A stretch of 64,000 nucleotides of DNA from Benincasa hispida (Eukaryota > Streptophyta > Magnoliopsida > Cucurbitales > Cucurbitaceae): positions 19,512,365 to 19,576,364 of the forward strand of contig NC_052352.1 in NCBI RefSeq assembly GCF_009727055.1, read 5' to 3'. A model generated the notes under the pieces. It was given only the letters and a program-made list of their open reading frames with translations, was not told the origin of the DNA and did not search any database. Within the stretch, counting starts at the first letter, position 1. The number at the start of each line of letters is the position of its first letter. Positions 35,684-48,255 of the stretch are shown one piece after another. Position numbers and translations under genes: made by a program.

Positions 35684-37654
35684 ATCTTCCACTTGTCCTA
35701 ATGCTTCGGGAGACTAATGTACAATACATGAAAAATTACAAGTACAATATACAATAAACTAGGGCATACTCTATACCCCAGTATCATCTCCCACTTCTCT
35801 TATTCACCCTCTTATTGACCCATGCAAACACTTTTCCAATGGAGCAGTCGCGGAAAAAGCGACATGAAGCCGAGTATGGATCTCACGGTGTGAACTCTAG
35901 AGAATGTGAGAGCTAATAATTTTTAATCTCCCACTAAAGCATTCTAAATGTTTGGGTAAATTTATACTTAGGTTCTTTTTGGCTAATTAAATCAACCCTA
36001 AGTCTAAGTGATTTATCCAAGTATAACACTTTATAAATGAATTTAAACCTACGATGTCTAGGTGATAAACCGTTTTATTACCCCACAATGCTCGCGTATG
36101 CTCATAAAACCAGTTACCAACGCTCAATTATTCAGCCATAATCCCCTGGTAGGAGGTGTTCCGTAGATCGTCAACTTAAGTACCCCTAGCTTTCGATAGG
36201 GTTATATACCGATTGAGTTTGTATCCCGAGTTTTACAAGTTTAACAACTTATTTTAACTATTAAAACGAGTGGTTAACCTAAGTGAGCATGCAGTTGTTC
36301 TTCGTTATAGATTTTAAATGTCTAACCCAATTATATAACAGCTTACAAAATTTTAGACATGCTAAACATCCATAACAAACAACAAAGGCATTCAAATAAC
36401 TAATATAACTATTATATTAAGTAAAAGAAACCCTAACATGCATACTATATATTATAATATTTTATAACATTCTTTCAATGCATGTAACATGCTTCCTACG
36501 ATGGGATTTTAAACCTACATGGCATACTGTATGCACATACAAGATTTATTTAATTACAACATACATCAAATGCATAAATAATTAAACACAGAATGATATG
36601 ATTTTAGTTTTTGCATAAACAAGCAAAGAAAAGCCTAATGATTATAAAACAGCTTCTACACCGTTTCCAGACCACTCGAACCACTCCTAAATGAACCCAA
36701 ATAACTTGAATCGGACCTGAATCGTCTGAACCAGCCACCAAAAAACCATTTTGAGGCTGAACTGGACCGAAACTTAAGAGAACCGGCCAAATCGACTCCT
36801 CTCGCTCCATGCTCAATATCTCGCTAAGGCTCATCGTTTAGCATTGACAACCATCGTCATGTGTTTGCTTGGTCGCTTAGTGTTTGCGTGATCATGTAGC
36901 AGCAACGCATGGCACCTGACCAATTACACAATCGTGTAGTGTCTTCCTTCTATCGCATAGTGTCATCGTCTAGTGTCAGACAACGCTACACGATCGTTTA
37001 GTGTCTAACACTATCATGCAGCTCCATCGTTTAGTTCCAGACAAATACTACACGATCGCTTTGCGCCATCATCTAACTCCTAAAGTTGATCGTTTAGCGC
37101 GTGCACAAAGATAAACGATCGTGTAGTGCAAATAATGCTATCGTATAGCACCTCGACGCATCGCTTAGCTATCGCACAAAGTAAACGATCAGTAGTGCTA
37201 TCGTATAGCAATTCAATTCATCGTTTAGCTCCCGCAGGTACACGATCGTCTAGCACACAACACTTCATCGCTCAACGCCCAAAGCTACACGATCGTCTAG
37301 CTTTTCTTTACATCGTCTACTGCCTGAAGCTAAACGATCGTCTAGAACTAAACCTCAATGACAATATGAACAAAGGCTGAAAACTGGAATCTGCAACTCG
37401 ACTTTCTTCATCTGTTTCTTCAATTACAGCTTAATTTCAACTCTAATGGCTCCAAATAAATTATAGACTATTAAGAACACATATAAGCTCATAAAACAAA
37501 AGTCAATTACAAATTTAGTGAGAAATCAAAGAGAATTTAAAAGCCAAAACTCAAAAAACTCTATCAGTGCAGCAATTTCATATAACTCATATAAAACACC
37601 CACCACACCAAAATTAAACTGAATTGAATGCTTATATGATGCTCTGATACCAAT
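35684..37654 (-). mobile_element. Copia composite: leader with primer site fused to a polypurine-tract end
   Basis: From the right, 37652-37641 reads TGGTATCAGAGC on the minus strand, the initiator-tRNA-Met primer site, followed by a long untranslated leader to about 35797. The leader is homologous to that of element D near 54130-55930 ('TTGACCCATGCAAA'). The left end, 35684 to about 35796, instead matches the sequence before a 3' LTR. The switch falls at TCTCCCACTT (35787-35796), present in both parents. All gag-pol sequence between has been deleted. No protein-coding segment remains. Confidence 0.7.
36830..37350. repeat. Array of palindromic CTAAACGATCGTTTAG-type motifs
   Basis: Within the copia leader the motif MACGATCGTNTAG recurs at irregular spacing of roughly 25-50 bp, with many half-sites (ATCGTTTAG, ATCGTATAGC, ATCGCATAG). 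The full-length form CTAAACGATCGTTTAG is its own reverse complement. Examples are near 36985, 37054, 37114, 37240, 37290 and 37335. Shorter clusters of the same words occur in family A and B LTRs (34140-34280, 48740-48890, 53295-53490, 58590-58700). Confidence 0.8.
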
Positions 37655-39471
37655 TGTTGGATTGTACTAGCACGCAGCAGAAGCGACGAGGATCGATAAG
37701 CACTCTAATACATTAATTTTGGCAGAAACTAAAGCATGCTTATACAAAAATAAATGGGTTTCAAGTCATACCATTGTAGAACTTCTTCACAGCTTGATTC
37801 CAGGTGCAAATCTCTCTGAATCTTGCTATAGGCCACCTCAAGATCTTCCCTACTATTCTCTTAGTGCTCTAGATTGAGTTGTGGGATTCAAAATAAGCTT
37901 GAATCAAGGGAACTTGGAGAGGTACTCAAAGCAGCAACCCAGTTGAACAACTCTTTCTTCAACCGAATTTTTCAACAAAAATTCTTACGATTGCCTTGTT
38001 TAAATTCACTTCAATCTCTTCAAAATATTGCAAACCATCATGGAATGAGAACGGCTGCATGAGATGCAGCTCATGCTTGGAGTAATTGTAGTTAAAAGTG
38101 GTGGGTTTAGTGTGAGTTACTCGAAGATGATGATGGAAAATCTTAAATTTTCATTTTGTGTATTTTTCTATTTCTAAACTCAAAATTTGATTTTAAAATC
38201 ACATTTGATTTCAAAAATCAAAATTTATTAATTTTACAAATTAATTTTCTAATAAAATTAATAAATAATTATTTAAACAATTCAAATAATTCTACTTAAT
38301 TTAATAGCAAATATTAAATTAATTTTACACAATTCCACCTTCATGTATTTAAATCATATTTAAATATTAATTTTTTAATTCCGTTTAATTCTAAGTTGAA
38401 CATTTCAAATCAACTTATCACACTACTCTAGAGTCCATTTTCGAGCTAGTAGGGGGAACTTGCGGACCTACAGATCATGGGTTCCAACAATCCGAGATTA
38501 ATCGGCTAAACTCATTAGACCAAACTAACCCTCATTTGTTAACTCATGAGTCACTTCACTAAAGCCCATAGTAGAACTCCCCTCACTGTAAATATATTAT
38601 GTCTACTCGATATAACCATGATTAATAAGTTAACTCTTCACAGGTTGTTCATAATAACGGTTGGGTTGAATCTCTGTTTTACCTCCAAAATTACCTCTTG
38701 TTCCTTAAGTCTCATTGATCCTCTAATGAACAATATGTTTGTGATCCAATCAACAAATCGAGTCCCTCTTGGGCCAATGAAAGGGTGAGGGCTCTTGTTC
38801 AAGACCCAGAATCAGCACTTAAAGGGAACAACCTCTCTACTATCCCTAACAGCGAGTAGAAGTGAATTCCGTATTGCACCCTATGTTCTAAGCTATCTAT
38901 CCGGTCTTATCCCCAAAATGGAAGGCTTATTGAGCAGTGCTATTGGACTACTCTCACCGTTTGCAGATTAAAGGATAACCCAGAACAAATAGAAGTTCAT
39001 AATTAGCTTAGGATTAAGGTTAAGTTACATTGGTCATCGCTTTGAAATAGTCAGTCTTAAATAGTGAACAGCATTATAAATAAGAGTCATTGATTTCGTG
39101 GTCCGATCTTGTACAAAACTCATTTACAAAGGACACCCCTACTTCTCATCTCATAACATGTACGAATTAGGATCACTTCGTTTGTAACACTTTACAACTC
39201 ATTGGAACAACTACAGAGTAGGCCGCATTTAATAGTGTTACCAGAATAAGGTACCCAACCTTATTTATATACTATAGATCAATTTTTACTATTTATTCAA
39301 ACCTGATCCACTTTTATGTCTCCATATAAAGTTCAAGTACTCATATAATAGTCAAGGGACTTTTAGGTTTATTGAATTTCTAATAAGCAAAATATTCAAT
39401 AACAACTTATTGAATTTTCAGAATAAGTTCTATTGTTTACAAACCATGAGTTTTAGGATATAAAACTAACA
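37655..39471 (-). mobile_element. Copia LTR (family C), 5' LTR inserted in element F integrase
   Basis: 1817 bp. On the minus strand it starts TGTTAGTTTTATATCC at 39471 and ends GTACAATCCAACA at 37655, three bases before a primer-binding site, so it is a 5' LTR. It closely matches the solo LTR at 398-2288. It interrupts the integrase C-terminal region of element F at 39472. Confidence 0.85.
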
Positions 39472-41745
39472 CCTTGATGTGGTCTTCTTCTAAGAAGATA
39501 GCATTTGTAGAAACAAAAACTTTGTTCTCACTCGGATAATAGAAATATCCACCCCTCGCTTCCCTGAGGTAGCCTACAAAGAGGCAAACTTTCGAATGTG
39601 AATCCAACTTCTTTGGGTTAGTCACAAGCACGTGGGTCGGACACCCCGAAATCCTGAAGTGGTTTAAACTACCTTTACGGCCTCTCCACAACTTAAAAGG
39701 TTTTTTAGAAACACTTTTTGAGGGAACGTTGTTAAGAATGTAGCAAGCAATCTCCACTGCAAAACCCCAAAACGAGTTTGGAAGATGAGCATAACTCATC
39801 ATTGACTGAACCATGTCCAACTAAGTTATGTTTCTTCTTTCTAATACACAATTCTGCTGAGCTGTACCTGGGGCCGAAAGTTGGGACATAATTTCATGTT
39901 CTATCACATAGTTCTGGAATTGGAGGTCCATATACTTTCCACAATGATCAGATTGTAGTGTTTTTATCTTCTTACCTAACAAGTTTTCAACTTCAGCCTT
40001 ATACTCTTTAAACTTGTCAAGGGCTTCAGACTTACGTTGTATTAGATAGAGTTACCCGTACCTTGAATAATCATCTATGAAAGAGATGAAATATTCATAC
40101 CCACCTCGAGCCCTAATACTCATCAGACCACAGAGGTAAAAATGTACAAGCTCCAAGGTTTCTTTGGCTCTGTAACCTTTTCCAGTAATAGGTCGCTTGG
40201 CCATCTTGCCTTCGAGGCATGATTCACACACCGACAAGGAGTTTTCTTCTAAACTCTTTAAAAGTCCACATTTCACCAACTGCTCAATCCTATTGAGGTT
40301 GATGTGATCTAACCTTAGATGCCAAATATGGGCGTTTTCCATAGGAGAAACCTTTCATCTTTTAGCTACTATCTTTGTACTAAACATTTCAGTATTAAAC
40401 AAGGCTTTTATGACTAACGACCTTAGTACATATAAGTTACTTTCCATTAAACAAACCAATCTCCATTCTATTCTTGAAAATAAACCATTTACTCTCAGGA
40501 AAGAAGACAGTATAACCTTGTTCAATGAGACAAGAAACTGAGATTAAGTTCCTCTTGATATGTGGAACTATGAAAACATTATCCAGTAACAGATAACGTT
40601 TCTTGTCCAAAAATAACTTCAACTTGCCTACAGCAACAGCTGAAACAACCTCACCAGTATCGACACAAAGAGTAATCTCTCCCTGTGGCAACATTTGCTA
40701 GGAACTAAATCCTTGCTAAGAGGAATTGTCGTAATTATTAGCTCCCCAATCAAGGATCCAGGTAGAATTATCATTCTCTACCAAACATGTCTCCAAGACC
40801 AATAAATCTTATTTAATGTCTTTAGACATCCTCCTCTTTTGGAGAGTAATGGGATCAGTATCAAAACTTAACTAAGCTCCAAGTTCCATTTCAGAGGACA
40901 CTTCTCTTCTATGAACTTTAACAGAGTCAGCAACACTTATTTTCTCTTCCTGAAGTTTAACTTGGGAACTAATACTACTGTTGTCCTTGTCATCTATTCC
41001 TTTGTGCACGAATAGTAAGAACTGACGTTCAAACAAATCTTGCAACCAGTCCATGATCTCACATGCAATGACCATGTTCTCAACCTTTTTGGCCAAAGCA
41101 TCAAGTATGCTTGCCAATATCTGAAGTCAGGCCAATGAATTAGCCTTTATTCACACCTCATATGCATTACGAACAACTCGCGATGCACCAAGGGTCGGGA
41201 CTTAAGGACATTCCTCAACCATGACAAACTCGAGGTCGTTTAGCACGAAATACGTTTTACAAGACTCTTTCCACTATATGTAATCGGTCAAACTAGAGGC
41301 ATTAAACGGAAAAACAAACATGTTGCTGAAAACAAAAACACATTGACCTACATTAGGTTTTAGGCAAATACCCATAGCAAAAACATACAATATCCTATAC
41401 GGTTTAGCAAAACTAACATGAACCCCGTGTGACATCTAGTTTGCAATGATGCTTCAAAGGTTAAAGACAAAAGCCGCCGAAAGGTGGTCCATTTATCCCT
41501 CCTCTAAATTGAGACATTCTCAACCAGCCATTAATACCAGAAAAACTATTGCTCTTATAACGACTAGCCATCATTGATTTGGTCAGGAAATCATTAACTT
41601 AATTAACAATTTCCTGTAAGTGTGACCCGCCATTTTAGGCTCTAGAGTTATGCCCTAAGCAACCAGTCCGAAGGGAAAAAATCTGATTGGAGAAAGAACT
41701 AAAGTGACCATATCTATTTCTTGAGTTCACCTTGATATTGACCTC
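39472..41745 (-). pseudogene. Copia element F: leader, gag, protease and integrase remnants
   Basis: From right to left: a leader fragment (about 41745-41450) resembling element D's; gag remnants (about 41330-40870, including 'VVRNAYE' and 'MVIACEIMDWLQ'); the protease-region block (40694-40437); the GAG-pre-integrase block with 'HLRLDH' and 'CESCLEGKMAKRP' (40342-40100); integrase start ('FIDDYSRYG'); then the later integrase region with 'SHSKVCLFVGYLREARGGYF' up to 'NAIFLEEDHIK'. The vocabulary is Angela/BARE-like. Its 5' LTR is missing: the leader abuts element E directly at about 41745. Stops and frame shifts occur throughout. Confidence 0.8.
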
Positions 41746-43381
41746 ATACATAAGAATAAACAAGTTCAAAGGAAACAAAGACAGTAGATATGGATGTAGG
41801 AAATGGTAAACAATGACTCTTGGCCATTAACATGAATTACAAAAAGGAAGGATATCATTATCCTTAAATTTAAAATCATATTGAGACAACACTAATTTAA
41901 CAATATGAGGAGATGGATGCCCTTGGCAACGATGCCAAAAAGAGATATCCTAGAGTGTTGAAAAGAAGGCAGCAGGCTTGTTATGAGTTTGATGGATTAG
42001 GAAAGCAGCAGAAGGAAGAGATAGTTTGCAGAGACCCCTATCAAGTTTTCCCTGAATAAGAGGATTCTAGGTTCGAAGGTCCTTCACAACCAAGGAATCA
42101 TGGAATAATTCAACATAAGCATGATTGTCGTAACATAATCTACCAATACTAATGAGAATATGAGAAAGTGATGTTATATGAAGAATGGAATGTAATTTAA
42201 TTAAGTTATTTGAAAGAGGAGAGGAAATGCTAGTAGAACTAAAGTGGGAGATGGGTAAGGACTTACCATTACCAACAACAACATGTTCACCCACCAAAGT
42301 ATGGAGAGGGATGCTGGATATTGGAAAGGTCAGGGGTCATATGATGTGTAGCTCCTGAGTCTATGTACCAAAGGTCATCAAGATGAAAAACTTGAAGAAC
42401 AGAGGTAGTCTAGGCAAGGTAAGAAGTATATTGGGTGGGAATAGGGGTAGTCTAGGGAAAATGGACTTGAGGGCTAGGTGTAGAGGAGGAAACACAAAAT
42501 TTTCGATCGCCAAGGTTGCAGCACATCAAGATGGTATGGCCAGACCTATTGCAGATTTGGTATTGTGGTCAGTTACAAGGAAAAGAGGATGGGTTAATGG
42601 GCCATTTTTTGTTGCGAAAAGATGGACGAGTAGAACTAGAACCAGTGGAAAAAGCGGGAAAATAAGAAGGATTAGGAAACATACCAGAAGAGAAGAAGCT
42701 GGTTTAAGGAACAAGTGATCGACCAGAGGATTTACCATTCTATTGTCAAGAAGGACGTCAATTAGTAGACAAGAAGAAGAGATTTGCCACATTAACCTGA
42801 ATGAGATTGAGCTCATTTGTTCTTATCTGCTTATCAAGTCGAGAGTCATATGCTATGAGGAAACTCCATACATCAATGGGGGGGGGGGGGCGATCAGTTC
42901 GATTTTGGATAGATGTCATAAACGGATTATACTCATTACCAAGCCTTCAAGAATATAACCAAGGTGATCATGATAGGAAAGAGACTCACCAATTGCAGAA
43001 AATTTGTTAGCAACATCCTTGATTTATGTTAAGTATTGAGAAACAGTAAAGCTGAGAACAAAGACCCATTATACGGCTGTTGAAGAGGATTCATAAACTA
43101 TTCGCAAGGCCTCCCAAATTTCAAAAGTAGAGTTATAACCAACTATTTCACCAATTTTATCTTCATTCAAGGAAGAATGGAACCAGCTCTTGATAGTCCA
43201 ATTGCATTTTTGCCAAATAGAAAAATACATATTCACTTGTATTCGGTAAGAACCCAAGAACTTAGGAGGCTGAGGAAACGTGCCATTAGTGATGCCTTCA
43301 AGACCATAACCCATAATCAAATTGAGTAGCTGATTATTCCATATAACTAATTTGAGTCAGTGAGCTTGATAGTGAGCGACT
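41746..43381 (-). pseudogene. Element E: gag, protease and GAG-pre-integrase remnants
   Basis: At 43320-43069 the minus strand encodes a gag capsid block ('GLEGITNGTFPQPPKFL', 'SSLNEDKIGEIVGYNST'). Near 42550-42500 is a zinc-knuckle-like 'QICNRSGHTILMC', with the first Cys unclear. At 42361-42350 the protease active site DSGA lies within 'LWYIDSGATHHMT'. At 42260-42100 and on to 41760 come 'SISSPLSNNLIKLHSILHI' and a degraded GAG-pre-integrase. The right edge is cut by the LTR of element D at 43382 and the left by element F. Confidence 0.8.
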
Positions 43382-44244
43382 TGAAGGGAATCGGATTCTG
43401 GCGGAAGTGTGTAATTGTCGTGCAATTTGAAAATTGATTTTATAAAATGTTAAAAAGTGAACTAATTTACACAAAAAAAATATGAGAAACATTAAATAAA
43501 CCTAAGCATGCTCCTAATGAAGAAGAAGAGAAGAAAGGGAAGAAATGGAAGAAGAAAACTCACCCTTGAAGATTCTTCTTTCTTCACGATTTCCTCTCCT
43601 TTGCACACGAACAAATTCGAATCTCTCAACGAACAAAGACACTACTACAAGAGCTTCCCCGTTATACTCTAGAATTCCAAGGAGCTAGATGTGTGGGCTC
43701 TAATACCTTAGAAGAGGAAATGTTCTTGAGAGAGTAGAGTAGAAAGAATATGACAGTGGAGGCTAGGGCAAATCCCTTACCCTAAAAGGGTGATCATGGT
43801 ATATTTATAGAGAGAGAGTAACCCCCTCTCTAAGTCTTCCCACTTTCCATCATTTGTTAATTGATTAATTATCTATTAATTAATCAATTAACATATAAAT
43901 TAAATAACTATAAATTAAATCATATTTAATATACGGTTAATTAATTAACATAAATATCACATATTTATATTAGCCTTCATTTTTCATTATTAATTAATAA
44001 TTAATTAATTAATTAACATATAAATTAAATAACTATATAATAAATCATATTTAATATAGGGTCAATTAATTAACATACAAATAACTCAAATAATATGAGA
44101 TTAACTAATTAAATTCTTTAATAAAATTAATCAATATTCATTAACTACCAGCCACTCCACTAAAGACTGATAGTTTCNAAATAACTATATAATAAATCAT
44201 ATTTAATATAGGGTCAATTAATTAACATACAAATATCACATATT

Positions 44245-44275
<31 letters not shown>

Positions 44276-45550
44276 ATCTAATATTTGAATCTCATTCAAA
44301 TACAACTCTCAAATACTATAATTCTATATGAATCCAATCCATATGAATTTAATATTTGAATCTCATTCAAATATAAATAGTTTGGATTATATATCGTATC
44401 TATAATTAACCATATTTTATAATATATCAAAATACACTATATGTTAATCATATTAATATAAAATTCCTTTAAGTAATTTGAACAATTCAATTATTCTTCA
44501 TTACTATCCTTAGCGAACTAACAAGGGGATCTTATGGACCTACAGATTAAAAACTCAAATAATATGAGATTAACTAATTAAATTCTTTAATAAAATTAAT
44601 CAATATTCATTAACTACCAGCCACTCCACTAAAGACTGATAGTTTCACTCCTCACACTATAGTTGTATTTCTATGTCCATGGATATAACCAATCAACATT
44701 GAGTCGACCCTTTACAAATTGCTCACAACTACGACTTGATCAAAATACTGTTTTACCCTTGTAGTTACATCTAAATCCTTAAGTACCACTAATTCCTCTA
44801 ATAAACAAACATTTTATAGTCCAACTATAAACTAACACCTCGTGGACTAGTGAAAGGTTGAGGTCTCATTGTTCAAGATTTGGAATTAGTCGTTGAAGGA
44901 GCAATTTATCGACTTTCCCTATGATCGGGAAGGAGTGAATTTCTCCTTGTGTAGGTGTGTTCCCAGCTCCCTACTCAGACAAATCCCCAAAATGGGAGGC
45001 TTGTTGAGTCCATTAACTTAGCCACTCTCACCATACGAATCAAAAGATTGCCCTTATAGACAGAAGTTCACAACTCACTCAGGATTAAGGTCAAGTCACA
45101 TATAGTCATCCTAGTGAAATGTTAGTTTCTTCAAGTAATGATGTTGCAAAGAGAAACCAATCATTTTGCGGTCTGACTTGTATAAACTCTTTATACAAAA
45201 CACCTCACTCACATATCTCCACATAAACAATATGGCTCATATTGTTTGTAACATTTATAACTCATGTAACAATTATAAAGAGGGTCGTATCCAAAGTATT
45301 TCCAGGATAAGGCATCCAACCTTATCCATTTACTACAGACCTTTTAGGTTATAACTTGAATATAAACCACATGTATGTCTACCGCATATTGTTTAAGTGA
45401 CATCATATAACATCGGATCTTTGTTTATTGGATTGAATTAATGTAGTCTGAATGTCAAATAAAAATACCTCTTATTTTATTCAATAAAGTATTTGTTTTT
45501 TTAAAATACAAACTACAAGATATATGAGATTTAGGACACTAAATCCAACA
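43382..45550 (-). mobile_element. Element D 3' LTR
   Basis: On the minus strand it starts TGTTGGATTTAGTGTCC at 45550, after AACTGGGAGAT (polypurine tract), and ends ATTCCCTTCA at 43382. It contains a (TA)n run near 44250-44270 and an assembly-type duplication around N 44178, so the true length is nearer 2.0 kb. The left flank CGACT (43377-43381) cannot be matched because the other end is lost. Confidence 0.8.
44027..44646. repeat. Duplicated blocks around a single N (assembly join)
   Basis: 44027-44083 equals 44179-44235 (57 bp). 44084-44177 equals 44553-44646 (94 bp). Thus the 151 bp left of the N consist entirely of two blocks that recur, in the same order but separated, to the right. This fits a misassembled join rather than biology. 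Confidence 0.8.
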
Positions 45551-48250
45551 ATCTCCCAGTTGTCCTAAAGCAAATGGGATATATAGTATCAATACAATAC
45601 AATAAACCAGAGCATATAATATACCCAATAAAATCTCTGACTTGTCCTAGATTAGATGACTCATATCCCGTAGACCTAGACTTTCCAGGTGATCCTAAAA
45701 AACTTTAGCCGTGAGAGCCATTGTAAATGGATCACCAACATTGTGCTCTGAAGCAATCTTTATGACGATCACATCTCCTCCTTACATAATCTCCCTAATG
45801 AAATGATATTTGCCCTCAATATGTCCTCCTTGTTTGTGACTTGGAGGTTCCTTGGAATTTTTCATAGCATCACTATTATCATAATAAAAGGGGGAAGGAC
45901 AAGGTCATATTTGGAACGACTTCAGAGTCCGTTAGAAATTTTCTGAACCAAACAGCTTTTTTAGTACCTTCACAAGCAACTATATATTCTGCCTTCATAG
46001 TGGAATCCACAAGACATCCTTACTTAATGCTACACCATACTATAGTCCCTCCACTAAAGGTGAATACTGATTTTGATGTGAATTTCCTAGAATCCTTATT
46101 AGTCTGAAAATCATAGCCAGCGTATCTTGTAAGGATCAAATCCTTAACTCCATACACAAGCATGTAGTTTCTTGTTCTCCTAAGATACTTAAGAATAGTA
46201 TTAACCACTGTCTGGTGATCAAATCCTCGATTGGATTGATATCTACTACCACTCCCACTACATGGCAGATGTTGGGCCTAGTACACAACATGGCATACAT
46301 AAGGCTACTTACTGCAGATGCATAGGGAATCCGCCTCCTTTTCTCAATTTCTTGAAGTGTCTTAGACAAAATAATTCCATGCCTGAAAGGTAATAAACCT
46401 TTCTTGGAATTCTACATTGAATACCTGACAAACATTTTGTCAATATCTGATGCTTGAGACAAGACTAGTGACTTGTTCTTACGATCCCTAATGCTTTGGA
46501 TCCCTATAATAAATTGTGCTTCACCCAAATCTTTCATTTGGAACAGAGCAGCTAGTCATTGCTTAATTTTGGTCAGAAAACCTGCATCATTCCCGATGAG
46601 TAGGATATCATCCACATACAACACGAAGAAAGCTACTGAGTTGCTAATCATCTTCTTGTAAACAAAAGGTTTATCAATATTTCGATCAAAGCAATAAGAT
46701 TTAACCACGGCGTCAAATCTCATATTCCAAGATTGAAATGCTTGTTTCAAACCATAAATGGACCGATTTAGCTTGCAAACTTTTTGCTCATGATCTTGTT
46801 CAATGAACTGTTCTAGCTGAGATATGTAGATTATCTAATCAAGATTAACATTCAAAAGGCTGTATTGACATCCATTTTCCATATCTCATAATCATAATAT
46901 GTGGCAATGGACAGGAGAATTCGAATAGATTTTAGCATAGCAACAAGCGAGAAAGTTTCCTCATAGTCCACTTCCTCAACCTGGGTATAACTATTTGCTA
47001 CTAATCTTGCCTTAAGGTTTTCACCTTTCCATCTACACCCTTTTTTCTCATGTAAACCCACTTGCAACCTATAGATTTGACCCCATTATGTTTATCTACA
47101 AGTTGCCAGACAAAATTGAAGTACATAAACTCCATTTTTAGATTCATGGCTTTAATCCACCTATCCTTGTCCATATCGCCCATTGCCTACTTGTGGTCAA
47201 TGGATCCTCAACGTCATCATCTTGTGTGACATCTTGAATTTATGTAAAACCCAAATAGCAAGTAGGTTGGGTTTGTCAAGGCTTCCTCAACTCTTAAGTA
47301 GGATGTACTTGACTAGATGAAGCAATATCAACAACCCTTATTGAAGTGTTTCCTTCTTCAATAACTCTTGTTTAAGTTTCAGTAGTTTCTTTTGTAAGTT
47401 CATTTAATACAATTTTACTTATTGATCTGTGTTCTCTAATGTGGTTTTCCTCTAAGAAAGTTGCATTTATCGATACAAACACTTTATTCTCTTTTGAATC
47501 ATAAAAGTGACCGTCTCTCATTACTTTGGAGTAGCCTACAAAGAGGCATAATTTTTAATGTGGTTCCAATTTCTTCGGGTTTGCCCAAGCACATGTGTTG
47601 GATACCTCTAAATCCTAAGATGTCGTAAACTACTTTTATAACGTCTCATAATTCAAAAGACATTTCAAAAACACTCTTTGATCTATCACATAATTCTAGA
47701 ATCTTATATCCACGTAGTCTTTGATCGAACCATGTCTTACACCATTTTGTTGAGGTGTACTAGGTGCTGAGAGTTGAGATGTGATTCTATGTTCTATCAT
47801 ATAATTCTGGAATCTTATATCCTTGTACTCTCCACCTCGATCTGAACGAAGTATTTTTATCTTTTTACCCAATAATTCTAAACTTTAGCCTTATATTCCT
47901 TGAACTTTTCCAGCATATTAGACTTATGTTACATCAGGTAAACATATTCAAATCTAGAACAATCGTTAATAAAAGTGACGAAGTATTCAAACCCTCCTCT
48001 TTCTTTAACACTCATTGAACCACAAAGGTCTGAATGTATAAGCTTCAAGGGTTTTATGGCTCTATAACCTTTTTCAGAAAAAGGTTGTTTTGTCATTTTT
48101 CCTTCTAAACAAGATTCACATACTGGTAAAGAATTTCTTTTAACTCGGTTAATAGTCATATTAATCCTATTAAGATTAATATGACCTAGTCTTAGATGCC
48201 AAAGATGAGCATTTTCTTTTGGAGAAACCTTCCTTCTTTTATTTTATGTG
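45551..48250 (-). pseudogene. Element D: RNase H, RT and integrase remnants
   Basis: Recognisable minus-strand blocks: RNase H region (46370-46020, 'RRIPYASAVSSLMYAMLCTR'); RT core with the catalytic YVDD intact in 'FVLYVDDILLIGNDAGF' (46640-46570) after 'KQAFQSWNMRF'; the RT N-terminal half ('ARLVANSYTQVEEVDYEETF', 47040-46950); integrase C-terminal text near 47900-47450; and GAG-pre-integrase/integrase start (48159-47929: 'CESCLEGKMTKQPF', 'HSDLCGS' with the first catalytic Asp, 'FINDCSRF'). Each block is in a different frame from the next, so it cannot be translated as a whole. The wording is very close to elements F and G. Confidence 0.85.
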
Positions 48251-48255
48251 GTTGC

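Noticed and set aside
36830..37350. CRISPR-like repeat array
   Set aside because: Repeats are degenerate, spacing is irregular, and the context is a plant retrotransposon leader.
37126..37380. Small protein with recurring 'HRLA/DRLA' residues
   Set aside because: The recurrence is only the translation of the CGATCG motif; the region is an untranslated leader.
42383..42718. Plus-strand Arg/Lys-rich open frame
   Set aside because: It is antisense to the gag/protease remnant of element E and has no domain.
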